From Verrucomicrobiales bacterium (GTDB lineage: Bacteria; Verrucomicrobiota; Verrucomicrobiia; Verrucomicrobiales; V1-33): DNA of 64,000 nucleotides. Position 1 is the stretch's first letter. Every line of letters begins with the position of its first letter. The translations under genes were made by a program, and so were the position numbers. Under the pieces are notes generated by a model. The model had not been told where the DNA came from. It ran no database searches and was given only the letters and a program-made list of their open reading frames with translations. The stretch lies in the NCBI GenBank assembly GCA_028293125.1, contig JAQGPJ010000068.1, positions 1 through 64,000 of the forward strand, given 5' to 3'. Of the stretch, positions 35,125-44,239 are shown one piece after another.

Positions 35125-36795
35125 ATGAAATACCTCCCTCTTTCCACCGCCGTGCTGTTGACGGTCTCCGCCACCGCCGCCCACGCCCAGTTTAAACTGC
35201 AGCAGATCGCCAGTCTGCCGGCCAATATGGGGGACACCGCCTCCGGTGCCGGGGAGATCACCTCCTTCGACTCCTCCACCAACCGCCTGTTCGTGACCCG
35301 GTCCCATACAGACACCGCTTCGGGGGTGAACTACTTTGACCTGAGCAATCCCTCAAACCCCCAGCCGCTGGGATTCATTGACTTCTCCAACGTCCTGGGC
35401 AGCGGGGCCAGCCAGATTTTCTCCCTGACCAGTGTGGCGGCGGACCCCGCCGGCCGCGGGTTCGGGGTGGCCAGCATCGTGCCCAAAGTAAACACTCCCG
35501 CGGGCGGGAATTACCGCACAGGGCTGATCGGTATTTTTGACACTGCCAGCGGCACGATTCTCCAGACTTTGGATGTCGGATACCATCCGGACTCCGTCAC
35601 TTTTTCCCCCGATGGAAGCCGTATCCTGGTTTCCAATGAAGGGGAATACAGCGTGGTGCCCGGCTCGAATCAGAGGCCGGGATCGGTGAGCGTGGTGGAT
35701 GTTTCCGGGATCACCGCCCTGAACAAGGGCACAGCCATTCCGGGGCTCAGCGCCGCCCAGGTCAACACGCTTGACTTCAGCAGCGCCAATCTGAATGGGC
35801 TGCGCGCTCCCGGCGTTTCCCTGCCAGGTGCCGGGGGCTCTGAAACCATGGTGCAGGCCATGGAGCCGGAATATGTCTCGGTGGTGGGCAACCGCGCCTT
35901 TGTCTCCCTGCAGGACAACAATGCCCTCGCGGAGCTGAATCTGTCCACCATGACGTGGTCCTCCGTGCGCTCCCTTGGCACCATCACCCATTCCGTCGAC
36001 GCGCTGACGGATTCCAAAGCGCTCCAAACACATACCGTGGCCGGATTGCCCATGCCGGACAATATCGCGGCTTTCACCACCGGGGGGAAAACCTATATCG
36101 CCAGCGCCAATGAAGGGGATGCGCGGGTGGACAACACCGGGGACGCCACCACGAGGGATGACATCCGCGTCAGCGATCTGGGCAAGCCCGGCTTTCCTGC
36201 CTACGATGGCGACACCCCGTTGGACCCGGCTTTGGCCAATCTGCGCATCAGCCGTATGAACGGGGATACGGATGGGGACGGCGCCATCAATGTGATCACC
36301 ACCTTCGGCACCCGCAGCATCTCCATTTTTGACGCGGAAAACGGGAACGTGGTTTGGGATTCCGGAAATCTTCTCGAAACCTACATCGCGGCCAACGATC
36401 CCACGCACTATGCCGATAACCGCAGCCCGCAGAAAGGACCGGAGCCTGAAGCGCTGACGATCGGTGAAGTGGATGGCCGCACACTGCTGGTGGCAGGTAT
36501 GGAGCGCTCCAACCATATCTTCCTTTTTGACATCACTGATCCCGCCGCTCCGGCGATCCAGGATTTTGTTCTGGGCAGCGACACCTTTCTCCGTCCGGAA
36601 TCCATCAACTTCATCTCTGCCGCGGACAGCCCAACCGGTCAGGCGATGCTGGTGGTGGGTTTTGAGGGGGACGGCACCCGTGCCACGGAGGGTCTGGTGC
36701 TCTTCAACATCGCCACCACCCTGATTCCCGAGCCTTCGGTCTCCATGCTGGCTCTTGGGAGCCTGATCGCCGGCCTCCGCCGTCACCGCCGCTGA
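35125..36795 (+). CDS. Choice-of-anchor I domain protein with PEP-CTERM sorting signal
   Basis: A 556-residue exported protein started at ATG 35125 (signal MKYLPLSTAVLLTVSATAAHAQ). The body is a propeller-like choice-of-anchor I domain: NRLFVTRSHTDTASGVNYFDLSNP, VGYHPDSVTFSPDGSRILVSNEGE, YIASANEGDARVDNTGDATTRDDIRVSDLG, NVITTFGTRSISIFDAENGNVVWDSGNLLE, NRSPQKGPEPEALTIGEVDGRTLLVAGMERSNHIFLFDIT. The C-terminus IPEPSVSMLALGSLIAGLRRHRR is a PEP-CTERM tripartite signal (PEP, short hydrophobic stretch, Arg-rich end), so the protein should be processed by an exosortase, not encoded here. Related proteins are surface or phosphate-metabolism associated; the activity is unknown. Monocistronic. Confidence 0.88.
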   Translation: MKYLPLSTAVLLTVSATAAHAQFKLQQIASLPANMGDTASGAGEITSFDSSTNRLFVTRSHTDTASGVNYFDLSNPSNPQPLGFIDFSNVLGSGASQIFSLTSVAADPAGRGFGVASIVPKVNTPAGGNYRTGLIGIFDTASGTILQTLDVGYHPDSVTFSPDGSRILVSNEGEYSVVPGSNQRPGSVSVVDVSGITALNKGTAIPGLSAAQVNTLDFSSANLNGLRAPGVSLPGAGGSETMVQAMEPEYVSVVGNRAFVSLQDNNALAELNLSTMTWSSVRSLGTITHSVDALTDSKALQTHTVAGLPMPDNIAAFTTGGKTYIASANEGDARVDNTGDATTRDDIRVSDLGKPGFPAYDGDTPLDPALANLRISRMNGDTDGDGAINVITTFGTRSISIFDAENGNVVWDSGNLLETYIAANDPTHYADNRSPQKGPEPEALTIGEVDGRTLLVAGMERSNHIFLFDITDPAAPAIQDFVLGSDTFLRPESINFISAADSPTGQAMLVVGFEGDGTRATEGLVLFNIATTLIPEPSVSMLALGSLIAGLRRHRR

Positions 36796-37031
36796 GATGC
36801 GCCTGTTTGGGATACACAAAATTCCGAACCGCCGGTAAGCCGGAGGCATAGGACAGTTTAAAAATCAGCCAGCCCCGCCTGCCGTGATTTCACGTGCATG
36901 GCGGAGCTGACTGCTCTACTGGCCCTGATGGTTGACCGGTGCCGGCGGATTTTGGGAACCATGATCAGGCCCTGTTCCTTTTCTCATTGGGCAGGATCAC
37001 CGGAAAGGGATGTAAAAAGGTGGGGGCGGAA

Positions 37032-37613
37032 TTACCGGATACCCAGGGAAAGCAGCAGTCCGCTGTCCATGTAACCCGTTACCGTCAGACCATTTCTCAT
37101 CTGGTAGCGGCGGATGGCGGCGCAGGAACCGGGGCCGATGTCACCATCAATGGGACCGTAATAATACCCCATGCGTGACAGCGCGGACTGACACCGGATG
37201 GCATCGTTGCGCCTATAATACCGCGGGGAAGCGGAATAATAACCCGGTGATGACAGATAAACACGGGGAACCACAGCCTGCGTGCGGTAGTAGGTGACAC
37301 CGGGGCGCTCATAATAGTAGGCGGCGTGCGGAGGTCCGTAATAGTAGCCACGGCCCGCATAGCCGTTGCCGATGGAAAGGCCGAAGCTGCTGCGCGGATG
37401 GTTCATGTATCCGTGTCGATCGGAATCATACCGGGGGCCGGGATTGTAGTGCCGGTAGGGGGAGTAGGACTGCCCGCGGGAATGCCCATAGCCGCCATGA
37501 CCGGAGCGATGATCAGGCTTGGCTTGTGAGATTCCGGTGAGGCCGAGGCTGCCGATCACCAGGACGATGGCAGGACTGAGTTTCAGACGGCAGAGAAAAG
37601 CGGGGGTTTTCAT
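37032..37613 (-). CDS. Secreted Gly/Tyr-rich protein with C-terminal peptidoglycan-binding domain
   Basis: A 193-residue protein when started at ATG 37613 (MKTPAFLCRLKLSPAIVLVIGSLGLTGISQA, a good signal peptide); the longer track ORF adds 67 unrelated residues. The middle is rich in Tyr, Gly and His (HRSGHGGYGHSRGQSYSPYRHYNPG, GYAGRGYYYGPPHAAYYYERPG), likely unstructured or adhesive. The last 50 or so residues (CQSALSRMGYYYGPIDGDIGPGSCAAIRRYQMRNGLTVTGYMDSGLLLSLGI) match the PG_binding_1 helical domain, which binds peptidoglycan. It is divergent from nagB with about 200 bp between starts. A cell-wall-associated role is inferred. Confidence 0.78.
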   Translation of the reverse strand: MKTPAFLCRLKLSPAIVLVIGSLGLTGISQAKPDHRSGHGGYGHSRGQSYSPYRHYNPGPRYDSDRHGYMNHPRSSFGLSIGNGYAGRGYYYGPPHAAYYYERPGVTYYRTQAVVPRVYLSSPGYYSASPRYYRRNDAIRCQSALSRMGYYYGPIDGDIGPGSCAAIRRYQMRNGLTVTGYMDSGLLLSLGIR

Positions 37614-37821
37614 GACGGTTTCAGGGTTGGAGTCCCAAGGGAAAGGGATGTTCTTCTGCAATGGCTTTCCAAGTGTCCAAGTGAGCGTGCCCACAGGAGT
37701 ACAGTAGTGCATAAATCGTGACAGGTATAATTCCCCGCAGGCGGAATGGTCTTTTCTGGCATTCCGCAAAAATCCTGTCTCTACTGGTGGCAAAATCCCA
37801 CTCCTGATCCTCATTCAGACC

Positions 37822-38577
37822 ATGGAAAAACACATTGCCGCCACAGCGGCCCACGCCGGGGAGGCCGCTGCCGCCTGCGGGGCCGGAATGCTGCGCGCCG
37901 TTCTGGCCGAGCGCGGGGAGGCCACCATCATCGTGGCCACCGGTGCCTCCCAGTTCGACATGCTGGCCACGCTGACGGCGGAGCCGGGTATTTCCTGGCA
38001 TCACGTCACGGTTTTCCATCTGGATGAATATGTGGGGATGCCCATCACCCATCCGGCGTCTTTCCGACGGTATTTGTGGGAGAGGTTCCACTCCCGGCTG
38101 CCGCTGCCGGTGAAGGCGTTTCACTACATCAATGGCGAAGTCGATCCGGCGGCGGAATGCGCACGGCTGGGGGCCCTGATTGTGGCCCATCCGGTGGACA
38201 TCGCGTTCATCGGCATCGGGGAGAACGGGCACATCGCCTTCAACGACCCCCCGGCGGATTTTGAGACGGAGGAGCCGTATCTGGTCGTCACCTTGGACGA
38301 CGCCTGCCGCCGCCAACAGTTCGGCGAGGGGTGGTTTCCGGGGCTGGAAGCCGTGCCGGAGCGCGCCATTTCCATGAGCGTGCGCCAGGTTCTGCGCAGC
38401 GCCAGCATCGTCTGCACCGTGCCCGATGAGCGCAAAGCCAAAGCTGTGCGCGACGCCTTGGAGGGACCGGTGACCCCGGAAGCGCCGGCGTCCATCCTTC
38501 AGACCCATGCCGATGTGCGGCTGTTTCTGGACAGCCAGTCGGCCTCCCTGCTGGCTGCCGCACCCGGACATTCCTGA
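37822..38577 (+). CDS. nagB: Glucosamine-6-phosphate deaminase
   Basis: A 251-residue protein, usual length for NagB. Conserved blocks: [18 protein letters not shown] (phosphate loop), [28 protein letters not shown] (with the general-base DEY motif), [23 protein letters not shown] (active-site [10 protein letters not shown]) and [49 protein letters not shown]. It converts glucosamine-6-phosphate to fructose-6-phosphate and ammonia. Fourteen bp after its stop begins a NagA-type deacetylase, so the pair would feed N-acetylglucosamine-6-phosphate into glycolysis, from chitin, mucin or wall recycling. A TATAAT hexamer lies about 90 bp upstream without an obvious -35 box. Confidence 0.9.
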   Translation: MEKHIAATAAHAGEAAAACGAGMLRAVLAERGEATIIVATGASQFDMLATLTAEPGISWHHVTVFHLDEYVGMPITHPASFRRYLWERFHSRLPLPVKAFHYINGEVDPAAECARLGALIVAHPVDIAFIGIGENGHIAFNDPPADFETEEPYLVVTLDDACRRQQFGEGWFPGLEAVPERAISMSVRQVLRSASIVCTVPDERKAKAVRDALEGPVTPEAPASILQTHADVRLFLDSQSASLLAAAPGHS

Positions 38578-38591
38578 CAGGTTTGCATGGA

Positions 38592-39518
38592 ATGAAAACG
38601 ATTGCCGGCATGACCACTCTGGACCTTCAAGTGAACGGATTTGCGGGCGTGGATTTCAACTCCGGCGACCTTGCCGCAGAGTCCCTGCGCCATGCCTGCG
38701 TGGCGGCACGGGCGGCGGGGGCGGACCAAATTTTCGCCACCGTCATCACGGATTCCCTGGAGGCCATGGCCCGCCGGTTGAACCGGCTGGCGGTTCTGCG
38801 GGAGGCTGATGAGGTCGTCAGCGGCATCATCGCCGGACTGCATGTGGAGGGGCCGTTCCTGAATCCCGCCCCCGGCTACATCGGTGCCCATCCCGTGGAG
38901 CATGCCCGCCCCGCGGACCTCGAAAGCGCCCGCCGGCTGATCGATGCCGGCCGGGGCCTGGTGAGGCTGGTGACTCTGGCGCCGGAATGTGATCCCGGCC
39001 TGGCGGTCACACGCTGGCTGGCGGGGCAGGGCATCGTGGTTTCGGCGGGCCACTGCGACACTCCGCTGGACACGCTGAAGGCGGCGGCGGATGCCGGCTT
39101 GTCGATGTTCACGCATGTGGGCAATGGCTGCCCGCAGCAGCTGCACCGCCATGACAATATCATCCAGCGCGCCCTCAGTCTGGCGGACCGGCTGTGGCTG
39201 TGCTTTGTGGTGGATGGCACGCACGTGCCGTCGGTGGCGCTGGGAAATTACTGGCGCACCGCTGGTCTGGATCGGGTGATCGCCGTTACGGACGCCATCT
39301 CCGCCGCGGGTCTGGGACCGGGCCGGTTCACTTTGGGCAATCAGGTGCTGGAGATCGGCGAGGACCTCATCGCCTGGGGGCCGGGCCGGGCGCATTTTGT
39401 AGGCTCCACCGCCACCATGGGGCGCGTTCAGGAAACAGCCGCCGCCATGGGGCTGACGCCGGAGGAGATTGCCCGCATCACCTCCGCCAATCCCCGGCGG
39501 GCCATGGGAATGCGGTGA
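38592..39518 (+). CDS. nagA: Barrel-only N-acetylglucosamine-6-phosphate deacetylase homologue
   Basis: A 308-residue NagA-like protein. The track begins at a TTG (38583); the ATG at 38592 is more likely. Metal and substrate residues of the family are present: GLHVEGPFLNPAPGYIGAH, VVSAGHCDTPLDTL, SMFTHVGNGCPQQLHRHDN, LCFVVDGTHVPSVAL and IAVTDAISAAGLGPGRFTLG. Standard NagA is about 380 residues, with an N-terminal strand set before the first LNGxxG motif and a C-terminal set after the barrel, together forming a beta-sandwich. Here the protein starts almost at LDLQVNGFAGVDFNSG and ends at NPRRAMGMR, so both sandwich halves are missing. It pairs with nagB. The deacetylase role is likely but the reduced fold deserves a check. 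Confidence 0.82.
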   Translation: MKTIAGMTTLDLQVNGFAGVDFNSGDLAAESLRHACVAARAAGADQIFATVITDSLEAMARRLNRLAVLREADEVVSGIIAGLHVEGPFLNPAPGYIGAHPVEHARPADLESARRLIDAGRGLVRLVTLAPECDPGLAVTRWLAGQGIVVSAGHCDTPLDTLKAAADAGLSMFTHVGNGCPQQLHRHDNIIQRALSLADRLWLCFVVDGTHVPSVALGNYWRTAGLDRVIAVTDAISAAGLGPGRFTLGNQVLEIGEDLIAWGPGRAHFVGSTATMGRVQETAAAMGLTPEEIARITSANPRRAMGMR

Positions 39519-39543
39519 CCGCCAGCGGGCATCACCCTGGCCG

Positions 39544-40278
39544 TCAGAGCTTTTCAACGCCCCAAGACACCGTGCTGACTCCCGGCGAAAAGTGGCAGAC
39601 CGGGTCCTCCCCCGGCAGCGGCAGGCCGGCGGCGGCGGGCAGAGCGCAGGTTTTCAAAGTCATCTCCACCTGCTGCAATGGCCAGGGCGGGTGGTGAACC
39701 TGGACCCGCTCCAGCCCGCGCTTCGGAGAGTGCGAATACAGGCAGTAACGCTCGGTCGCCCAATGCTCAAAGGTGCCGGGACGGGAATGAAAGATTTCGC
39801 CCACCGGCCGGTAAGCCGCCTCGAACCCCGCCTTCCCATGGCGGCGGATGCTGGAGAAATGGCACCGGCCATCCTTCCATCCGTGTTGCGTGGAGGCGTG
39901 ATAATAAGGCAGGCCATAGACATGCTTTCCGCCAAGGACAAAAGGCCATGAGGAGGTGTCGAGACTGAAAAACCAGACCCCCGGCTTTCCTCCGCACTCC
40001 ACGTAGGTCCGCAGGTTCAGTTCCGGAAAGGTGTGCAGAAAGGGAATGTCCGGCAGCAGGCGCGGCGACACCCCGGACATGCGGAAGGGAACCACCCCCA
40101 GCCAGGCGCTCCCATCGAACTCCTGAAGTTCAACCTTGGCGGGGAGACGCGGCTTCAGCAGGGCCGCCGGCACCCGGTAATGAATAAACGCCAGATCCAG
40201 CCACGACTGCCGCCACCTCCAGGGTGCCGCCGGCAACGGCCAGGGGCGGTGGTCCGTTTCGAGCAGGGAAGGATGCAT
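39544..40278 (-). CDS. DUF2071 (YqjF-like) protein
   Basis: A 244-residue cytosolic protein with the DUF2071 pattern: RQSWLDLAFIHYRVPAALLKPRLPAKVELQEFDGSAWLGVVPFRMSGV, FPELNLRTYVECGGKPGVWFFSLDTSSWPFVLGGKHVYGLPYY, then FEHWATERYCLYSH...VQVHHPPWPLQQVEMTL. The family belongs to the acetoacetate-decarboxylase-like superfamily; B. subtilis YqjF is its known name and no reaction is established. It converges on nagA with 25 bp between stops and is divergent from the TIM-barrel gene. A housekeeping or detoxification role is guesswork. Confidence 0.85.
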   Translation of the reverse strand: MHPSLLETDHRPWPLPAAPWRWRQSWLDLAFIHYRVPAALLKPRLPAKVELQEFDGSAWLGVVPFRMSGVSPRLLPDIPFLHTFPELNLRTYVECGGKPGVWFFSLDTSSWPFVLGGKHVYGLPYYHASTQHGWKDGRCHFSSIRRHGKAGFEAAYRPVGEIFHSRPGTFEHWATERYCLYSHSPKRGLERVQVHHPPWPLQQVEMTLKTCALPAAAGLPLPGEDPVCHFSPGVSTVSWGVEKL

Positions 40279-40565
40279 GGCGGCGTTCTTTGAGGAGGGA
40301 ATCCCAGGAACAGAGCAGGCTTTCCCATAGCGTGGGAGACCCTGTGGTCAGACCGGGGACTGCGGTCACGGTCATGGAGTATCCGATATTTCCCCCCCTG
40401 CCAAAGGTCAAAAATTCCTCCGGCTGCCGCCCGGCGGGTTTTTTCTGGACAGCCAGCGCCGTGGACCCGTAATAACCGGTCTCATTGGTTGATTCCGGAC
40501 CGGCTTTTCCGGTCCGGACCGGGACCTTTCCCGAAGCCACCTCCAACTCACCACCTCCGCACTTC

Positions 40566-41591
<1,026 letters not shown>

Positions 41592-41647
41592 GCCGCCATT
41601 TGAATGCCGGGAATCACGGCCCGGAAAATTCCGGATAAAACCCCGGC

Positions 41648-41681
41648 GGGGCCTGCGGAGTGTGAAAGCTCCGCAGGCCCC
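41648..41681 (+). terminator. Intrinsic terminator of the TIM-barrel gene
   Basis: GGGGCCTGCGGAG (41648-41660) pairs perfectly with CTCCGCAGGCCCC (41669-41681) around an 8-base loop, followed by GTCTCTTTG. It lies 57 bp past the stop codon. The 220 bp from here to exbB is AT-rich and carries TATAGAATATAAAC near 41834, a possible promoter of the exbB/exbD pair. Confidence 0.8.
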
Positions 41682-41902
41682 GTCTCTTTGAGGAGCGAAT
41701 CTCCGGAAAGGCAGGCGGGAGTTGTTTTCATCCACGATTTAACTTTCGAATCCTTGGTAAAAGGTAAAATTTTGGATTGCCCGAAGCGAAAACTGCGGGA
41801 ATTTTCGGGTGCGCGGCGTGAAATATTTCGCTTTTATAGAATATAAACCTTCTGAATTTACCGGTTGTCCCCGGTTTCCGCCCCTTTTAAAATACCGGCA
41901 CC

Positions 41903-42601
41903 ATGAAGGAACTGATCTATCAGGGAGGCCCCCTCATCTTTCTACTTCTGGGGTGCAGTCTTCTCGCTATGGGGACTTTTCTGGAAAGGTTCTTCCATTT
42001 CCACCGCTCCACGATCGTTGTGCAGGATCTGCTGCAGGGGCTGGGAAACCTGATCAGCCGGAAAAACTATGCCGAGGCGCTCCATGTCTGTGCCGGCACC
42101 CCGGGCCCGGTGGCCCGGGTCATGAAGGCGGTGCTCACCCGCCATGAAGCCTCCCGTCCGGAACTGAAGGAGATCGCCCAAGAGGCCGGCCAACTGGAGG
42201 TGCCCCGTCTGGAGCGCTCGCTGCCGGTGCTGCTCTCCATCGCCTATGTGGCTCCATTGATCGGACTGCTGGGCACCGTGCTCGGCCTGGTAGACACCTT
42301 TCTCCCGGTGGCCCAGCACGGCTATGCGACCAATACCGAGCTGGCACGGGGAGTTTACAAAAGCCTGGTCACCGCTTCGGCGGGGATTGCGGTCGCCATT
42401 CCCTCCTACCTGCTTTACGCCTACCTCGCCCAGAATGTGCGCAGCCTCATGCACGACATGGAGCGGGCAGGCATCGAAATCGTGAACCTGCTGATGCAGA
42501 GCCGCCAGAGCACCGACATTGTGGAGTTCAAGGAGGGAGCCCGCGCTGTGGAGGAGAAACGCCGCAAGGCTGGCGGCGGCGGTCCCTCCCTCGTCAAATA
42601 A
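41903..42601 (+). CDS. exbB: MotA/TolQ/ExbB proton-channel protein
   Basis: A 232-residue inner-membrane protein with the ExbB/TolQ layout: a first helix at about 10-32 (LIFLLLGCSLLAMGTFLERFFHF), a cytosolic loop, and two helices at about 107-130 (LPVLLSIAYVAPLIGLLGTVLGLVDTF) and 152-175 (KSLVTASAGIAVAIPSYLLYAYLAQ), then a basic C-terminus. The segment GLLGTVLGLVDTF is the family signature. It conducts protons to energise TonB or Tol-type processes together with the ExbD-like protein encoded 114 bp downstream. No TonB or receptor gene is adjacent, so the energised partner is unknown. Confidence 0.88.
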   Translation: MKELIYQGGPLIFLLLGCSLLAMGTFLERFFHFHRSTIVVQDLLQGLGNLISRKNYAEALHVCAGTPGPVARVMKAVLTRHEASRPELKEIAQEAGQLEVPRLERSLPVLLSIAYVAPLIGLLGTVLGLVDTFLPVAQHGYATNTELARGVYKSLVTASAGIAVAIPSYLLYAYLAQNVRSLMHDMERAGIEIVNLLMQSRQSTDIVEFKEGARAVEEKRRKAGGGGPSLVK

Positions 42602-42715
42602 CGGGACCGCCCAGCCGGAGAACCAGCCCACAGGGAGGAAAGCCGCTTTGCTTTCACCCTGGTTTCCCAATCCTCCGGTTGATCCGCCCCTTCTTTTGCG
42701 TTTCCTCCTCCCCGC

Positions 42716-43117
42716 ATGAAGCTGGAAAGCAATCTCGTCCTGCGGCCTGATTTTCTCTATCTGGCCCCCCTGCTGAATGTGGTGCTGCTGCTGCTGATTT
42801 TTTTCCTGCTGAACTCGAATTTCGTGATCCGCAGCGGCATCCGGGTGGATCTGCCGGTCTCCGCCTCCAGCCTGAAGCCGATGGAGCGCGCGCACCAGAT
42901 CACCCTCACCGCCGGGGATCCCCCTCAGGTGTTCCTGGGCGAGCGTGAAGTGGGCATCCAGGATCTGAAGCCCGCACTCGAGGCCGGTCGGGACGAAAGC
43001 CGCCATGTGATCATCCACGCCGACCGCGCCGCCTCCGTCGGCCTGATGCAGGAGGTGCAGAACGCGGCCTTGGCGGCCGGCTGCGAGGTGGCTGTCGCCA
43101 CGGCTATTGCGCCGTGA
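42716..43117 (+). CDS. exbD: ExbD/TolR-type biopolymer transport protein
   Basis: A 133-residue protein with the ExbD/TolR topology: a short N-terminus, one membrane helix at about 16-36 (LAPLLNVVLLLLIFFLLNSNFVI) and a periplasmic domain (GIRVDLPVSASSLKPMERAHQITLTAGDPPQVFLGEREVGIQDLKPALEAG, VIIHADRAASVGLMQEVQNAALAAGC). The essential Asp seen at the helix start of many ExbD proteins is at Asp12 or is replaced by Asn20 in this helix; the assignment is uncertain by eye. It follows exbB on the same strand. Together they form a proton-driven motor of unknown partner. Confidence 0.85.
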   Translation: MKLESNLVLRPDFLYLAPLLNVVLLLLIFFLLNSNFVIRSGIRVDLPVSASSLKPMERAHQITLTAGDPPQVFLGEREVGIQDLKPALEAGRDESRHVIIHADRAASVGLMQEVQNAALAAGCEVAVATAIAP

Positions 43118-43266
43118 GTGACGATTTCCTCCCGTGTTTGTGAAACCGGTTGTCGAGAGCCCAGGGCAGAATATTTTTAACGGGATTCGCAGATGGCCAT
43201 GTCCGTCATTTTGCAGGACTGGGTAAAACTGCTGTGCTTTTAAGCAATTTGTGCTAAACCCGGAGA

Positions 43267-43785
43267 TTGACTGGTACCCAAGCTCCCGTGATTGAAATCT
43301 ACACCGTCGGATACGAAAAATTTACAGCTGGTGATTTCACAGTTCGGTTGTCCCGCTCCGCTGTGGAGCATGTTGTCGATGTTCGGGAACTGCCTATCAG
43401 CAGGAAAAAGGGCTTCGCTAAAAACGCCTTGAGGGCAGCCCTTGAGGAAAATGGCATCGGTTACAGCCATGCCCAGTATTTTGGGTGCCCCAGGCCGGTT
43501 CGGAATGCTTACCGGGAGACAAACGATTGGTCAGCCTACACGGTGAGTTTCAAACACTACATCAAAACCCGCCACAAGGAACTCGAAGCCCTTGGAGCCG
43601 CAGCTTTGGAGTGCCGTCTGGCGCTTCTCTGTCTGGAGGACGATTATAATTTCTGCCATCGGACGTATGTGGCGGAGGAGATGGCGGCGGCCATGGGAGA
43701 GGAAGTGACCATCAGGCACCTCACCGGCCCTATGAAAAATCGAACTGCGGTTGTACCCGCGCTTCGGTGCCATCAGGAGGTTTAG
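43267..43785 (+). CDS. DUF488 domain protein
   Basis: A 172-residue protein of the DUF488 family: IEIYTVGYEKFTAGDFTVRL, HVVDVRELPISRKKGFAKNALRAALEENGIGYSHAQYFGCPRPVR, KHYIKTRHKEL and RLALLCLEDDYNFCHRTYVAEEM. The LCxExxxxxCHR-type Cys-His motif is the usual family hallmark. The track start is a TTG; a GTG at 43288 (giving VIEIYTVGYEKF) is an equally plausible start. DUF488 proteins are small, widespread and of unknown activity, often found in accessory regions. The gene and its surroundings look lower in G+C than the neighbouring operons, hinting at acquisition. Confidence 0.82.
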   Translation: MTGTQAPVIEIYTVGYEKFTAGDFTVRLSRSAVEHVVDVRELPISRKKGFAKNALRAALEENGIGYSHAQYFGCPRPVRNAYRETNDWSAYTVSFKHYIKTRHKELEALGAAALECRLALLCLEDDYNFCHRTYVAEEMAAAMGEEVTIRHLTGPMKNRTAVVPALRCHQEV

Positions 43786-44135
43786 GCGGGTAAATAAGGC
43801 CAACGATGAGCCACTGATCGGGAAAACGGTGTATGGTCCCGAGGATCAGACGCAGATCCTTGTTCTGCATGGCGATTATCGGAGGGTGCCCGCTGCACAA
43901 GGCACCGGATGCGTTCCCATTTTAAATTGCTGATCGCCGCTCAAAAACCGGAATGGCACAGGAAAAAGTCTGCGGAACTGCCTTTGATCCGTAATAGCCG
44001 CAACGCAGGTGGTTTCCCGGTATTTGACGCTGGGTTGTGGATAGGTTTTTGCCAGGATGACGCACTCTTCCTCCATAAGGAAGCTGAAAGAAAAATGGAG
44101 TGAGGTGCAAGGCGAATTTTGAAAAGCCGATATGG
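43786..44135. other. Gene-free stretch after the DUF488 gene
   Basis: About 350 bp with only overlapping short ORFs (60-70 codons) in several frames and no recognisable domain, RNA gene or repeat. The base composition is closer to 50 % G+C than the rest of the window. It ends at a strong hairpin terminator that serves the minus-strand exoprotein gene. Confidence 0.45.
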
Positions 44136-44166
44136 GACCGTCCCCGGCAAGTAGCCGGGGACGGTC
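44136..44166 (-). terminator. Strong hairpin terminator, probably of the interrupted exoprotein gene
   Basis: GACCGTCCCCGGC (44136-44148), loop AAGTA, GCCGGGGACGGTC (44154-44166): a perfect 13-bp stem. On the minus strand it lies about 75 bp past the stop of the 44240-46693 gene and is followed by CCATATCGGCTTTTC, a short T-rich tail. Confidence 0.7.
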
Positions 44167-44239
44167 TTGAAACGGCGGTCGGAGGTGTTAACCCGATGTT
44201 CCCTGGTGGGGATTTCCGTTCAGGACAACCTTCAGCAAA

